Of a stretch of DNA of 64,000 bases, positions 24,001-38,200 are shown piece by piece. The position numbers were made by a program, and so were the translations under genes. Within the stretch, counting starts at the first letter, position 1; every line of letters begins with the position of its first letter. The notes below the pieces were generated by a model. That model had not been told where the DNA came from and did not search any database. It was given only the letters and a program-made list of their open reading frames with translations. This stretch comes from Heligmosomoides polygyrus polygyrus (lineage: Eukaryota > Nematoda > Chromadorea > Rhabditida > Heligmosomidae): positions 98,996,428 to 99,060,427 of the forward strand of contig OX377205.1 of NCBI GenBank assembly GCA_947396885.1, read 5' to 3'.

Positions 24001-27000
24001 TGAGAAGGTAGCCACTTGATAAATCGCCAAGATGTCCTGAGCCTTCCACTCAAGCGGCCAACCGCGAATGATCGCCTCCACTGAACAACTCCGGTCCGGA
24101 CATCGCTCTTCAGGGACCGGTTGAAGGCCGCCGAGCCGAAGAGTCGGCTAATTTCTGATCGCGGCGCTGCTCTCGAGCGAATCCCGCCGCGCTAAAACAA
24201 TTACTTCGCCGAGCAGTAGTGGCGATGTCGTGATGCCCGACGTCGTCCGGCACGGGCGAAGTGTGTGAAAAGGCTCTGAAGTGGGCAGCTAGCCGACGCG
24301 GAGAGACCAAGAGAGCGGAGGTGCTGGATGAAGTCTACGAGAGCGTCGAAGCTTCTCTCCTATCCTATCTTGTTGGAGATACTCCCGACGAAGTCATCAG
24401 TGCCCAGAGGTCCAAGCTCGCAAAGCCCGAGAGGCAATCGTTCTCTCCTTCTCGTCCACCGCAGAGTCATCGTTGTCGTCGTTGTCCGGTCGCGACTCAT
24501 CACTTGTGTCGAAGAAGATCGGCGTTTTCGCAGCTGTTCGGCGGTGCGCTCTATCTAAAGCGCTGTCCGAGCTCATGTCATCCTTTTTCTGAGGGAACGA
24601 GGGGAAGTGGGAGGAGGCGTAGAGTAGAAGTTGGAACTGAAAGCAGCAGCCGAATCGCCTGGAAGTGAGTAGGAGAGGGTCTGCTGGGGCTATGCAGCTG
24701 CTAGAAACATCGTCGCTGAGCGCTTCTGGACCATAACGAAGGAGCGCGCTTTGGTCTGTATCCGGAATGAGCCATGCACTTCAATGTCGATCTATCTTCG
24801 ACCTGTCCGTTCTTCTCCCGCACCACCAACAATTCGTGCTCGTTCTTTCCGGCCGCTGTTTGAACGGTGTGCAGAGCGCACTTCTTCGGACAACTTTCTC
24901 AGCGGCAACTCGTTGTAACACCGAGTTGAACGGTCAAGAACCCGCCGTCGTTGCTCCAGCACTGGCCGCTCGGCCGGCGGTTGTAACTCTGTCCGGCTCT
25001 CCAATAATTCATGGAATCAGCAGCGAAGAGTGACGCGAAAAACGGCCGCCACACGCTATTGAGCTGCCGCCGGCCGGCCAGCAGTCCGCTCGTCTCGGAC
25101 GGTGGGGAACGAGCAGATAAAGTGGCCAGATTTGGCCGGCTGAATGCGTGGGACTTGAAGGACCAGGCTTAATAGCCTTCATTTGGCTCCAGCCTTCTAA
25201 AGGAAATGTTCAGCCTCGCCTGTAACTGGATTTTTAACGTCAGAGAACGATAACTCAATTTTTTCACATTTATGGGCTTACTTTAAGGTTTTTGTTAGAA
25301 ATTTAGAAAAAAAACACAAACAATTTTAATAATGAATTAGTGGCACCTCAACCAATTCTGTAATAGATGCGATTTTCAGGTCAAATTGGACACTCTTTTA
25401 AGCAAGCGTAAGGCCCCGTTTATACTTCCAACGCCAAGCGACGCGACAGCATGTGTAAGGCACCGTTTATAATTCGACGCCGAGCGACGCGACGCCACAT
25501 ATTGTGGTCATATTGATTGAGCGACGCGATCGATCAATTTGGCTACTCTACATGCCGTCGCATCGCTCGGCGTCGGAAGTGTAAACGGGCCTAATGGCTA
25601 AATTGATCGGTCGCGCGCTCGATCAATGTGGCCACAATATGTGCCGTCGCGTCGCTTGGCGTCGAAGTATAAACGAACCCTAACGCCTTTGAGATCAAGC
25701 AACTGAACAGCTGCCAAACTCAAACAACCTCCCTCCACATAAAACTAGAGTCTCTTCAATATGATTAGAATAATTTTTTGTTCGAGGATTTTTTTTCATA
25801 AATTTTATGTCTTTTTTTTTGAAGTTTTAATTAACTTACTCTATAAGTGGCCACATTGATTGAAATTTTATTATAAATTTTTTATTTTTTTGTGGAAAAA
25901 TAATGGATCAAAGCTTGTTTCAAATGTAAAGCGGTCTGTCTGTCCATCCATCTCTCCTTCGATTTCATTCAACGGACTTCAAATCTGCAAACAGTATCAC
26001 TGATCTCTCCTGATGGTTAAGCATTTGGGGAGGAGTCACGCCAGAAACTACTGGATTGTCTTCATGCCTCACAACAAATAAGTCAGCAAAATATTGATCG
26101 ACGGACCATTATCGATCGATATTAACGATTTTGGCGAGAAATCGCTGTTTGAGGTGGAGATAGCATGATTGCATTGTGTGATCGGCTGACGATTATTGAT
26201 CGATATTATCGATTTTGACCAATGTTTGTCCAGATTTGCCCTCTTGAAATGGAGTGAGGTGGATATATTGAGCGCTGGGTCTACCCAGCGCTCAATATAT
26301 CCACCTCACTCCTCGCAGACAATGACAACTGTTCGGCTGATATCTCCTGTGCGAAGTTATCGATTTGTGATCGATTTTTGTCGGTAATTTCTCTTTCGAA
26401 ATGGGAAAATCCGGCCAAAAATCGATCACAAATCAATAATCTTGGGTGACGTTGTATACCCTAATGATCTCTAAGAAAATGTAAGAGTTTGAATCGCAGC
26501 AAAACGCCACATCATCTACCGAAATCATCGATTTTCGGCGGAAATCGCCTAATTTCGAGGTCGGCATCGTGTGAGACATCCCTGTTTGAACAAAATTAGT
26601 ATTTCCAGCCCTTTTTCCCTTCTCGTCAGCCTTCTTATCGTCGATGTAATCAGCCGTACATGCTTAACGCCTGAATAGCCCTGAATTGCCTGTTTTTTCC
26701 GACGATTCCACAGTGAATTATGCAAGCTCGATGCGCCTCCATCGCTCTCGAGATGCAATTAAATGATTCCCGCCTCGCCACTCGACTTCTTGGCAAGGCT
26801 GCGAAGTCAGGGCATCGGCGTCTTCTTCTCCAGCATCTTCTTCATGAAAGTGTGAGCCCAATGGAGCCATTGTTTTCCGGGTATGGATGACGCCTACAGA
26901 TAGAGCAGTTGTAAGAGGCGCCGACTCTCGCAAGTTCGGATCCCGACCAAGCCAGCCAACGTCGGTGAGGTGATGCCAGACTTGTCTGGAAATGATAAAA

Positions 27001-27061
27001 CACCGACTTTTATTATTATTATTTATTTATTTATTACAATGCACATATTTGTGCGCTATAA

Positions 27062-27111
<50 letters not shown>

Positions 27112-30100
27112 GATATAGATATGTAGATATATAGGCAGTATAGTCGTTGTAATCGCGAAAACAGTCGAGCAATATGGATATATACAGTGTCGTCATTATA
27201 GTCCGCGAGAATAATTGAACACTGTCGATATAAATACCGGAGTCCATGTGTGTAATAGAGCAAAGTCGGGAACGTCTGAAGAATTATTATTATTATTTGT
27301 CCTTATAATAGGATACTAGCGTTATGTAATAATAGTAAGGTAGTCCGTTTCCGGTATTGAGTTAGAGACGGTATGGTTATTGTAGCCTGTCTTTTTCTTC
27401 CAATGATTTCTTGTTTTCTTCGTGTAGCAGCACAAATAAAGAGCGAACGCCATGCTTCATATGTCGGGATAATCAAGATCTCTTCATTGATCTGCGCAGA
27501 TAGTGTTTACAAATGATCTGGAATGTTAAGAGTTGATAGCAGATCTATTTTTTTAAGTCTCTTTTTAAATGTCGGAACATTAGGTGCCTCTATAATATTG
27601 CGTGAAATTAATTGAAGCCATCTCGCTGTTCGAAAGAACAGTGAGTTCAATAGCCCATTTCCGTGTCTACTATGAATTCTTTCACAGTGCAGTGATAGCG
27701 TACTTATACGGCCTCGACTGGGTCTGAAAATCCAATATTTACTAGCTTTCAGTTTAAGCTCTCCCTTCAATATTTTAAAACAAAATGTTAGATCGTTAAC
27801 CACTCTTCGATATAGAAGACTACGAAGGTTGAATAATCTTAGCCGTTCCTTGTAGTTGGGCATGCTCCGTGGGTAATCTGCACTTGGAAAACATTTAAAC
27901 ATTAAGATTCGTGTGAAACTTCTCTGTATTTTTTCTAGTTTTATTTGTCTGTTTTTAGTATGGGGACTCCATATTTGAGAGCCATATTCTATAATTGGGA
28001 ACACATAAGTTTTATAAAGCTTCAGTAGTACTGCGGGATCATTGGTGTGTGTATTTCTTAAGATAGAAAACATGACTGAAAAGGCCTTCCGCACGGTGAT
28101 GTCGATGTGATTATCAAATCGTAGTCCTGTATCTAGATGAAGGCCAAGATCGCGTGGAGTACTGTCTATATCCAAAACATTATTGTTGATTTTATATTCC
28201 ATCATGGGTAAGTTCCCCATATGAAAGGTAGCCGTTTTTGAAAGGTTGATTGGAATTTCCCATGCTGAAGCCCACTCCATCATTTTTGATATAGATTTTA
28301 TTAAAGCATTATAGATTTCTAACTGATTTAAATTGTTGTAAGTTCCATATATTTTTACGTCATCTGCAAACATCTGTACTTTTACTAAGGGGTGAGTTAT
28401 CAGCTTTGCTGGCAAGTCACTGGTGTAAATGAGAAAGAGTAAAGGGGAAAGAGCACCTCCTTGTGGTACTCCACTGGTGCAGTCATAACGTTCGGAGAAG
28501 GAGTTTCCTACTTTCACTGTCATTTTTCTGTTTTGTAGATACGAAGTGAGCCAGTTCAATAATGGACCTCCTATACCCATGTTCTTCAATTTGGAAAGTA
28601 GTTTCGAATGACATACTTTGTCAAATGCTTTAGAAAAATCAAAGTAAATGACGTCTACGGAATATCCTTTGTTTAGGGCAGTGTGCCAGTCATAAACACA
28701 ATCAACCATTTGGGTAGTAGTTGATGCTCCAATAGTAAAGCGATGCTGTTCAAGAGGTATCAGATTATACTTATTAAGCCATGAGATTAATTTATCCCTT
28801 ACGATTTTCTCTAAAACTTTGATCGGTGGTGCGGTAATGCTAATTGGACGAAAATTAGTTAAAAGAGAGGAATTTTCTTTTTTTGGAATGGCAGTAATAA
28901 TGGCTTCTTTCCAAAGTGAAGGAACTTCACTAAACAGTAAGGACGCATTAAGGATCATTGCAAGAGGTTTATATAACGCTAAGGCACACTTCCTATACAC
29001 AATTTGAGGTATGCCATCATAAATGAAGGAACAGGAACACTTTAGCTTTTTTCAGTACTTTTAACACTTCCTCAGGAGAAATCCTAAATTTATCAAAATT
29101 TCTGGAAGACTGGGATGAAATAGAAAAATTGCCATCGCGATTTTGACTATCGGGTGAGAAAACGGAGGCAAAAAATTTGGCTAGGGCATTAGCCTTCTCA
29201 GTATCTTCAACATATTTGTTTCCAGCATCATCATGAAGCACTGGAAGGTTGCCTACTCCTTTAAGTGTACGGCTGATCCAGTTGAAAAGACGTTTATTAT
29301 CTCGTTTCCTGGCCATGCGTCTTTCTTTATTTCTTAGAAACTTTTTTAAGTGACTATCCAATCTTGAGCAGACTCTCTTATATTGAGGTTGAGACAGTGG
29401 ATCTGGGAGGGTTCGAAATAATCGGCATTTCTGCATGATGAGATTTGTGATATGTTTGGGGTATTTTTGTTTTGGCGCTTCCATGGAGTGAAAGGGTACA
29501 TACATTTGAAAACCACGGTACGCTATTAGGCAAAATCGTTTGACATATCTTCAACAGATGTATAGTTTTGAAATACGTTCCACCAATTTATTGAGGAGAA
29601 GTAGGATGATAGCGCGATGTAGTCTGCTTGAGCAAAATTTGGTAAAGGTATCTTAAACGGAATTGGCAAGACAGATTCAATTTCAAAATTAACAATGTTG
29701 TGATCAGAAGATGCGAATGGTGCAGACGTTGAAACATTTTGTACACTAGCCCTGGATGTAAGGATGATATCAAGTACAGATTCGCCACGGGTGGGTTCAC
29801 AAACGTTTTGTTTTAGATTGCAATTAAGAAAAAAGTCTAGAAATTTTTTTGAACTTGGAGTGAATGCTTTGAGAGATTTCCAGTTAATGTCAAGATTAAA
29901 ATCACCTAAGATCATAACGTGGTTATGCGAAGAGCATACATAACTTAGGTAGTTGATGAGATCTTCGTCATCAATAGTGCTTGAGCAGGGCGGTCTGTAT
30001 ATCAAAATTACAGTAAAATTTAGAAGACTGGTGGAATCTATCACTTCAATGCATAGGATGTCTGAGTGAAGACTGGAAGGAGAAGCAATGGGGAATACGT

Positions 30101-32194
30101 TGATGTAATCTTTAGTAAAACAACATACTCCTCCACCCTTACGATCTGTGCGGTCTGCACGGAAAATTTTGTATGGTAAATGTCCAATTAATTCCGGGTT
30201 GTTCACCTTCGAGGATAGCCATGTTTCTGTCACAAAAAGAAAATCTGGTTCGTAACATTGAAGAAAGAATTTCAAATGATGTGTCTTATTTGTGAGGCTG
30301 CGTGCATTGAAAAGATAGCATTTCATGTTAGCGGATTCATTGAGGAGTGTCGGCCGTTTCCCGGTGTTTGGGGGTTGCTTGGGGTGGGTCGGTCGTTTCC
30401 CGAATTCCGCTGATTGACTGTGGTGAGTCGGCTGTTTCTCGAGTTTCCCGATGTTTGGTGATTGATTGAGGTGGGTCGGTCGTTTCCCGAATTGCACGGT
30501 CTAGGAAGCTCGTCTGTGCGTTTCAGTTCACCGCGGTAAACTACCCATACCCGATCGCCTAACTGTTTATTGCGTTCGTAGCATTCATGTTTCAAGGTTT
30601 TGAATTCTTGTAGTTCAGCAGCATTCATGCTTTTGCGTACGAAAGTTTGCTTGAGCACAGGGTTATTTCTAAGCTTAAATGCATTCGAGAGAGCGGCTCT
30701 CCAATGAGCTCTTGTTGGAAGTACTACCTTTACAAGACGTGGTTTACCGTTTCTCACTACCCCCATTCGATAGATCTCAAGTGGCCTACATTCCACGTTC
30801 AACACATCCATCACCTCGTTTACTTGTTTCTCCAGTTGCAACTGTCTGGCAGAAGCCATGGTATTGGTATTGGGGGACTCGGGTAGCCCACTTATCACAA
30901 TGCTTCTAGATTTTTTATCCTCTGATATTCCATTCTGAATATCCTGTATTACTTTTGGTATCAGTGCCTCAATCATTTTTTCAACAATAGGGTCAGTGTT
31001 GCGCTTAAGAATTGCGTTGATCAACTCTGCAGCAGACATCTTAGTGTAATCCATTTGAGCTGAGCTATAATTATTATCAGAAGCTGCAGGTAGTTGTGGT
31101 AACATAGTTTGAGTTGCTAGGGTGGGAGATGTTTGCTTGCTCTTTTGACTTCGTTTTTGCGGCATTTTTGACATTCTACCGCAATTACTCGTAACTGTAG
31201 TCAACTGGAAGAAAGAAAGAATCAACTGAAAGAATGTGATTACGGAGCAGAGAGAAGAGTCCGCCGCTCGGTGAGCACGCAGAGATGAGAATGAATTTTC
31301 CATCGAACAGCGACTGGAAGGTCGTCTATAGGTCAAATACGCAGTCAAATCGCCTCCACGATATCGGGTGGAAGTAGAATGCATGGCTTATCCCATGGAG
31401 GTATTGATCACCGCGGTTTTTTGGCTTTATCCCTACCAATTCTTAGCCATGTTAGTGTTTAAAGGAGAAATTTAGCAAATAAATAGCAAAGGGTGGTGGC
31501 CAGCCTAAATCAATCCTTTATGTGCAATGCGCCACGCATTCTACTTCTGTGGGATGCCTTGGGGCAGATTTGGACACGTGTTTAGCCTTCAGAAGGACTT
31601 ACGGCGGTCAGTCAATGGACAAAATCAGTGTTTCATCCTTTCCTGACAACTTTGTCGGTATTGTATCGACCCGAGAAAGATTGAAGACGGAGATGGCATG
31701 GGCGGGACCCGAATTTGGGTCGATTCTGTTAGCAGAAGGCTTTATCGCCCACTTCTATGCACAGCCACGTGGTTGTTCAGAGTCGTCGTTGTTTTGTATA
31801 GAGTCAGAGGATTTAAGCTATCAAATTGAATGATTTTTCGATGGATTCAAGATCAAGTCTTCTCAGCCTGCAGATGGAGAAGTCAGTGTTTGTTCGTCTC
31901 CTGAGAAGTTTGGTGCCAATGCATTACCCTCGAAGGGATGGAGGGCTGGTTTGATGTGGGCGGGAACCGAGCCAGCAGCCCCAGAATCGGGGCCTACGGG
32001 AGTGTCCGCCGCCTCCTACGACTGCCCTACCGCGTGCCCTGTACCTCTAAGGCCCAGTTTAAGGCCTGTTCATACTTCGCGACAGCAGCGACAAGAGCGA
32101 CTGGAGCGAAGCGCCGGCGCTCGAGTATGAACACTTATGTAGTAGTATGAAGTTGTAGTTCAGACTTCTACTTCAGTATGAACACGAGCGCAAA

Positions 32195-32225
<31 letters not shown>

Positions 32226-35200
32226 ATATGTACATCCATCGCGGAACGGCGTTATGAATACTATCAATATCGATGCGCTGCCCAATCGGTACTGGAAGAT
32301 CTCTCAACGCCGCGCCGCCCTGTGTCTGAAGCATAAACACCACCTTAGAAGGTTTTTATACTCGCACCTCACAGTGACAGCACCTGCCGCTAGTCATGCA
32401 CGCACTGTCAACTTATTCCTCTTCGCGATTCGCGAAAATTCTTAAATTCTATCAAATGCGGCACTAATATCGATTTGCCATGGCTACTATGCATATCGAT
32501 TATTCTCTCTACTGAGCGACCTAAAAATCGATAATCCGGTGGCGACCATATCGCGGCGCAGAAACAAAACCCTATGCAGCCAATACATGTGCGGCATAGC
32601 AGGGATGCTCCTGAGAAGCTGATAGACATCTATATCGTAATAACAAATGTCCTAAGCAGAGGAATTTATACCTTATCTAATGTTTAACATAGAAACCCTG
32701 TAGTCTGCGTATCGATTACACCCACGAACAAATGGTACTTCCTCGAGACACTCTATCATCCATCGCTCAAGCGTGTATAAGCACTGCACTAAAAGCCGGA
32801 GCTTTTTTCATGCCGGCAAATGCAGAACTCTGACGTCTGTGGAGAATGTGAAAGCAGCCGCTGCCGGCAGAGCACTTGTTCGCCATCTTTTGAGCTGGAG
32901 TGAGCAGCTAGGAGAGGAATACAAGCACTGCGGCTCATAGGGACTTCGGATGTGGTTGATCGTTTGCAAAAGCACCTGGAAACCGGTTAGGGAACTCTAG
33001 AAGTGTAAGATTTTCGCTTTGCAGGACTGCGAGCGCCTATGCGGTACGGTGATCGACCACAAGCTGCTCTCGTCGGACGAGATTCAGAAGCGGTGAGTAT
33101 CACATCTATTTCCTTCTAGGAAACCTGAGCTGCACTTTAGTCAAAGCGAAGGCCTTCTGGGCAGCAGTAGCGTTTTTTCGAGGCATTTTCTCAGCACAGT
33201 GCTGCTTTACAAGAAATGTTGAAGGTACGAGTCGTCCGTGCGAGCCTGGGACGCGTACTGTAGTCCGGAACCGTACGATTTCCTCGCCTCTCCAGCGCCT
33301 TCGTCGACGTACAAGTCGAAATGCGGTTACGACATTGCGGCTGCTGTGCAGCGCCAACGGAATTTTAACTATCAGGTAAGCTTTTTCAGACAACGCGAAC
33401 TAGACCCACACTTAAGGCCTGTTCAAACTTCGCGACGTGAGCTACTGGTCGCCCGCGAAAATCATACGTATCGATCGATGCAAAGCGAGCCCGGCAAAAA
33501 TCGATACGCATGAATTGCCTGGCCGACGAATCGCTTCCGTCGCTCCAGTCGCGAAGTGTGAACAGGCCATTAACGGTGAAAAACGCGTGCAGTGCAGCGC
33601 GAAAGTCTGTTTGTCGGCGACACCGTTCCAAGTCCGGCGCAGAAAACGCGCTCCATTGCGACGCGGCCGTCCATGGTCGACAACGACCGTCCGCGGACAC
33701 GTCCGCGAGACTATACCTTATGCCTTACTATGCGGTAGCGGTAAAAGTTACCGCCATTATCAATTTTTATAAGCCCTAGTTCATACTTGCGGCACCATGA
33801 TCGAAATATAGATCGATTTTTCGCGCCATCCGATCGATATCTATTTCGACTTTGGGGCTATAAACCAGGGCTAACGCGCCGCATGGTAAATTTTCAGCAA
33901 ATTTCACGACAGGGGTTACCTCGCTAGCGCGATTGGTAACCGTTATCGCCGAGCAGAGTTAGCGCTCCAGTATTGGCTTCTAACCCAATGTCGCGTGCTG
34001 GGCTCATTATCTTTCGTCGGGCACACAATTTTCTGAATCGGAAGTAACGGTTAGATTCCGGTAAGTGACCGGTAAGGTAAATCTGTGTGGTAATATTCAA
34101 CGCCAACGAACCTCATTCGCTCACGTCTCCATCCGAAGCATTAGGGTCATTCTTGTCATACTACTCTTTCGTCTCATTCTGTCGCTAAGTTTTGAGGCTT
34201 CTGCAACTTGAAATAACCCTTGGGAGAGGAGTAGCTTTCCAATTCCTTTTTTCTTTCTAGAAGCCGAATAAAGCCTCCACAGCAAGCTTTGTTCAACAGC
34301 TTTACAAGGTACCTCAGGTACCTCACAAGGAGAGCCTACAAAGTGGCGGTGAGCTCTGCGATGCAATTTTTACAGGATGTTGGGTCCCATGTGGGGAGTT
34401 CAAAACCGTAGTTACTTTTTTCGGAATGCTCTTCTGTGGTCGAAAGAAAAGCTTCTGGACGCGGTGAGCGCGAAGTTCATGACTCCTTTCTGCCACCCAG
34501 CACAATGTGGTCGGTTGGCGTAGTGGTAGTGTTCTAGCTTCACAGTAGAGTGGTCATGGGTTCGATTCCCCCATGCGCTGGTAGTTTTGTAGTTTGCGAT
34601 TTATCGTCAGTGGGACCGTTTATCCGCATTTCCAACACATTTTTGAACAAAAACACGGCAACAAATGTCGTTTACGTTCATCGAGCTCTTTGAAAGTGGA
34701 ACGGTGAGAAAATGTGTTGGAAATGGAGACAAGGGGTCCCACTGACGATAAATCGCAAAATGCAAAACCACCAGTGCATGAGGGAATCGAACCCACGACC
34801 ACGCCACTGTGAAGCTACAACACTACCACTGCGCCAACCGACCACATCGGGCTGAGCGGCAGCAGGGCTTCATAAACTTCGCGCTCAGGCGTCCACACGG
34901 TTTTTTTCGACCACAGAAGAGCATTCCAAGAGAAGTAATTAGGTTCTGAACTCCCCACACGGGACCCTACATCCTGCAAAAAGTCCATAGCAAAAGCTCA
35001 CCGTCAGTTTGGAAGCTCACCTTGTCAGATGTGCTTATCCTTTCTGTTTACGTCATGGCTCAGCCGCGCAGCTTCATTGCAATGGCCCTTGGTTGATTCT
35101 ATCTAATGGGCCATTAGTGAGCGACGTACAGCGCTTCAGTGTCTCATTAGGAGGTCTTCTTTTTCTTCTCGTCTTCCGCCTTCACATCACAGATGTCATT

Positions 35201-38200
35201 ATGTGTGTCGTGTCGTCAGGGGAGGGGGGCGGCGTCTTCACTTTCGAGACAAATTCCTCATGACATCGCCCCATGTCACATCAGCGCTCGTCGCTGAGGG
35301 GGAGAGAAAGTGCAATGTCTGTGTCCGCTGTCAGCTTCTCCTCTCGTCAGACGTCGGTCGAAACGGCTCATTCGCCTTCAACTGACGGGTTCTTCCTCTC
35401 GGTGGGCGACATCGACAGTGGCATGGGCGAAAGTCCAGCATTAAGCCACTCGGCTGTGAGAGAGAGTGCAGTAGTGCGTCCGGCTGCCCGTCGAGCGTCA
35501 AATACGGGTGTAATTGCCCGTTGCAGACCTTTTTTGAGAGCCTGCGCCAGCCTCACTCCGCCCGCAGCCTCTCATCGACGGCTGGAGCCTCTTCCAGGCA
35601 TAAGAAATGCGTGGGTCGCACATGAATAAGGCGTTTTTCGCCGGCTGCCGCTTCCCCATACTCTTGAGACCCTTGGTAAGTGGGCGTTTGCTCCCGGGGG
35701 ACGAGTCGACGTAGAGTGCGGCTACGAGACGGGTCATGGATGCACTATATCCACCGTGAAAAGGGGATTCTGCAGAAGAGCGGAGCGATTCCAGGACACC
35801 TCCATAGGATATGGATAGGATTCGGCTTCTGCGGAATCCTGTCAATGGGATACCTGGCTCGTTCAGATGGAGTATTCCATTTTCACTCGAAATGGACACT
35901 TTTCTAACGAGCTTTGTGCTTCTGAAATGAAAGTGCACGTCTTCCAGATCAAAATGAGCTCCTTCCACAGTAAACTAGAGACTCTCCAAGATGTCTAGAA
36001 TAATTTTTAGTTCGAGAGATTCTCTCAGTGCTGCCTGCATTCGCGACCAGTACCAGTAAAGCTACTGGAAACGTTAAGAGCCTTGCTACCAGGGTAACCG
36101 GCGGAGATATCCTAGTCTTCTTATTGAAATTCCAACGAAAAACGGAAGCATATGTAGGTCAAAACCCAGCAAATGATTTTTTCGTGGACAGGGAGTTAGT
36201 ACAACTTTCTTCGAAATTTTTTGGTTTAATCACCTAGTAAGTGAACAAATTGTTCGAAATTTTATAAAATTTTTATTTTTATAACAAATAATAATGGGTT
36301 GAAACTTATCTTAAACCGCAGGAAAGTAGCTATTTTTGAGTGCCAAAAGAAGAGGGTTAGCTTTGCCTTCGTTCAAGATGTCGCGATTTTTATTCGATTT
36401 CGATAACAAAAATTCTGTTCAGCTGCCCAAATGATTGTAATAATTTTGTAAAATTTTCATTTTTTGAACAACATGACAAATTAACTTGTTGTTCAACGTG
36501 TTCAGTTCGCTTGTTTCAAAGCGAAACAAAGCATCAGTCATTTAGTGCACTAAAAAACCAGATCGCGCCATGCACTCAAAAAACTCTGCGATTTTGATTT
36601 GATTGATAGTGTAAACGCTGCTAGCAAGAAGCATCAAAGTGAGGATTTGTTATATCGTTTACAAGTGTGAAACTTCATGCAAACAGAAACTTTAGAGCTG
36701 TCCTAGTCTGGGGGGGGGGAAGGAAGAGGGAAGGAAGAGGAGTGAAACTAGAAAAAGCAGGCTAGCCTCTGGCAGCTATGTAGGAAATTGCGAGGAAGGA
36801 TCCTTTGGGGGGATCGTTCAGTATGTTGCCTCCTTTTTTAAATTAGTTTTTTTGCCATTGTCAAGACGGCAGTCAAAAGGATGAAGTGCTCGTTCCAGGA
36901 TAAACCCGATGTTTTCAATCGAATAATCGGTGTCTTGGTTGACGACATGGCGCATTCCCTCATTTTGCGCTAAAAATCATCGCCTTGCCGCTCATTGAAT
37001 GAAGCTTTAAACCATTGTTTTTTCCTAAAAAATGAAATTTTTGTAAAATTTCAAGCATTATGTTCTCAAATTGCAAGGAAATTTACACCAAGTTTTCCAT
37101 GAGCAAAATTTATTCAAACCCTTTCGGAGAGTCTATGGTTTCATGTGGATAAAACTCATTTTGATTTCGGAGATGTTCAATTTGATTTCAAAAGCGTTAG
37201 GGTTACCTAGAATAGTGTCCAATTTGACGTGAAAATTTTATATTTGCGGTTTCCGAACAGATCATCTGGTACTGTAACGGGTTGTTGTTGAAATGTCTTG
37301 AGTTGTACTGCTTATAAAGGATGTAAATAAATACAATATAAATACAATGAATATAAAATAAAGGACATCTAAGGCAGATGGAAACTTCATCGCTGTGCTG
37401 CTGTATGACACCTTCAGCTCTATTAAACGCACCCCCCCCCCCTTTTCCAAACCTTATAGGTCTCCCCGAAAGAATGACCCAACAACACGGCGACCCTAGC
37501 GTGAGATCGCGAGGAGGACTGCTTCGTCCTGGACAGATGACTCCGGAAAGAGTCAGGCAGAAACAGCTCAGTATTCCGGAAGAAATCGGATAGCCGTAAG
37601 GTCATCTGCACTCCTGCATCGGCGAGCCGGCTCTCTGCAGCATCCAAAAATTCCGAGCAACGGAGGTGTTTTAAAGCGCGCGCAGATGGTGAATTTGTTG
37701 GAATGTTGTGGGGGCCACTAATCAGAAACTGAAGGCACTCTCTTGAGTCGACCCCTGCCAGGATTGCGCCAAACGTTCTGCAAGGGCGTGAAGAGCCCAT
37801 TATAATTTATTCATTTATCTGCATGTAAATGTTCGCACAAGGTTTAATTACCCAAGTTTGAGGTACTTTCAAGATGCGACCCAATTCACTTTGTGGTCAG
37901 ACATTGACATTGTGGATTTAACAAAATTCAAAAAACTTTTAATGCGCCTTCAGACATGGCCTGATTGTGTTGGTTTGGTTTGGATTGTTCTTTTAACGTT
38001 TTGTTGTTGTTTTTCTTAGCATGCGTGGTATCACATGCAATAAATCAATTCAAATCAATTCATTTCTATTATAAACTGGAAGAAACTCAAGGCACAGCAT
38101 GATGAGTAACACAACATGGCAGCCAAAAACAAAAAAAACAGCAAATCACCATTTTCAAATCAAATTTGACACTTTTCTAAGCAAATCTGATGCTTCTAAA

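Larger units (their letters stand above)
27281..31200 (-). mobile_element. Nearly complete CR1-like LINE
   Basis: Minus strand: ORF1 (about 31172-30323), endonuclease and RT regions, a 3' part and an ATT-repeat tail (27281-27297). ORF1 and ORF2 overlap in a repetitive stretch. ORF2 has an in-frame stop (about 29526) and a frameshift (about 29010-29050), so this copy is defective though otherwise full-length. Confidence 0.85.

Noticed and set aside
24261..25033. Nested host gene in the GC-rich part of intron 3
   Set aside because: The frames on either strand lack recognisable motifs or consistent splice signals; left as an unassigned block.
27027..27263. ORFs across the TA repeat
   Set aside because: Encoded by a Tyr/Ile dipeptide microsatellite; no biological support.
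34505..34580. Functional tRNA gene
   Set aside because: The A and B boxes and T-arm are good, but acceptor ends do not pair and the anticodon arm is poor; it lies in a foldback element.
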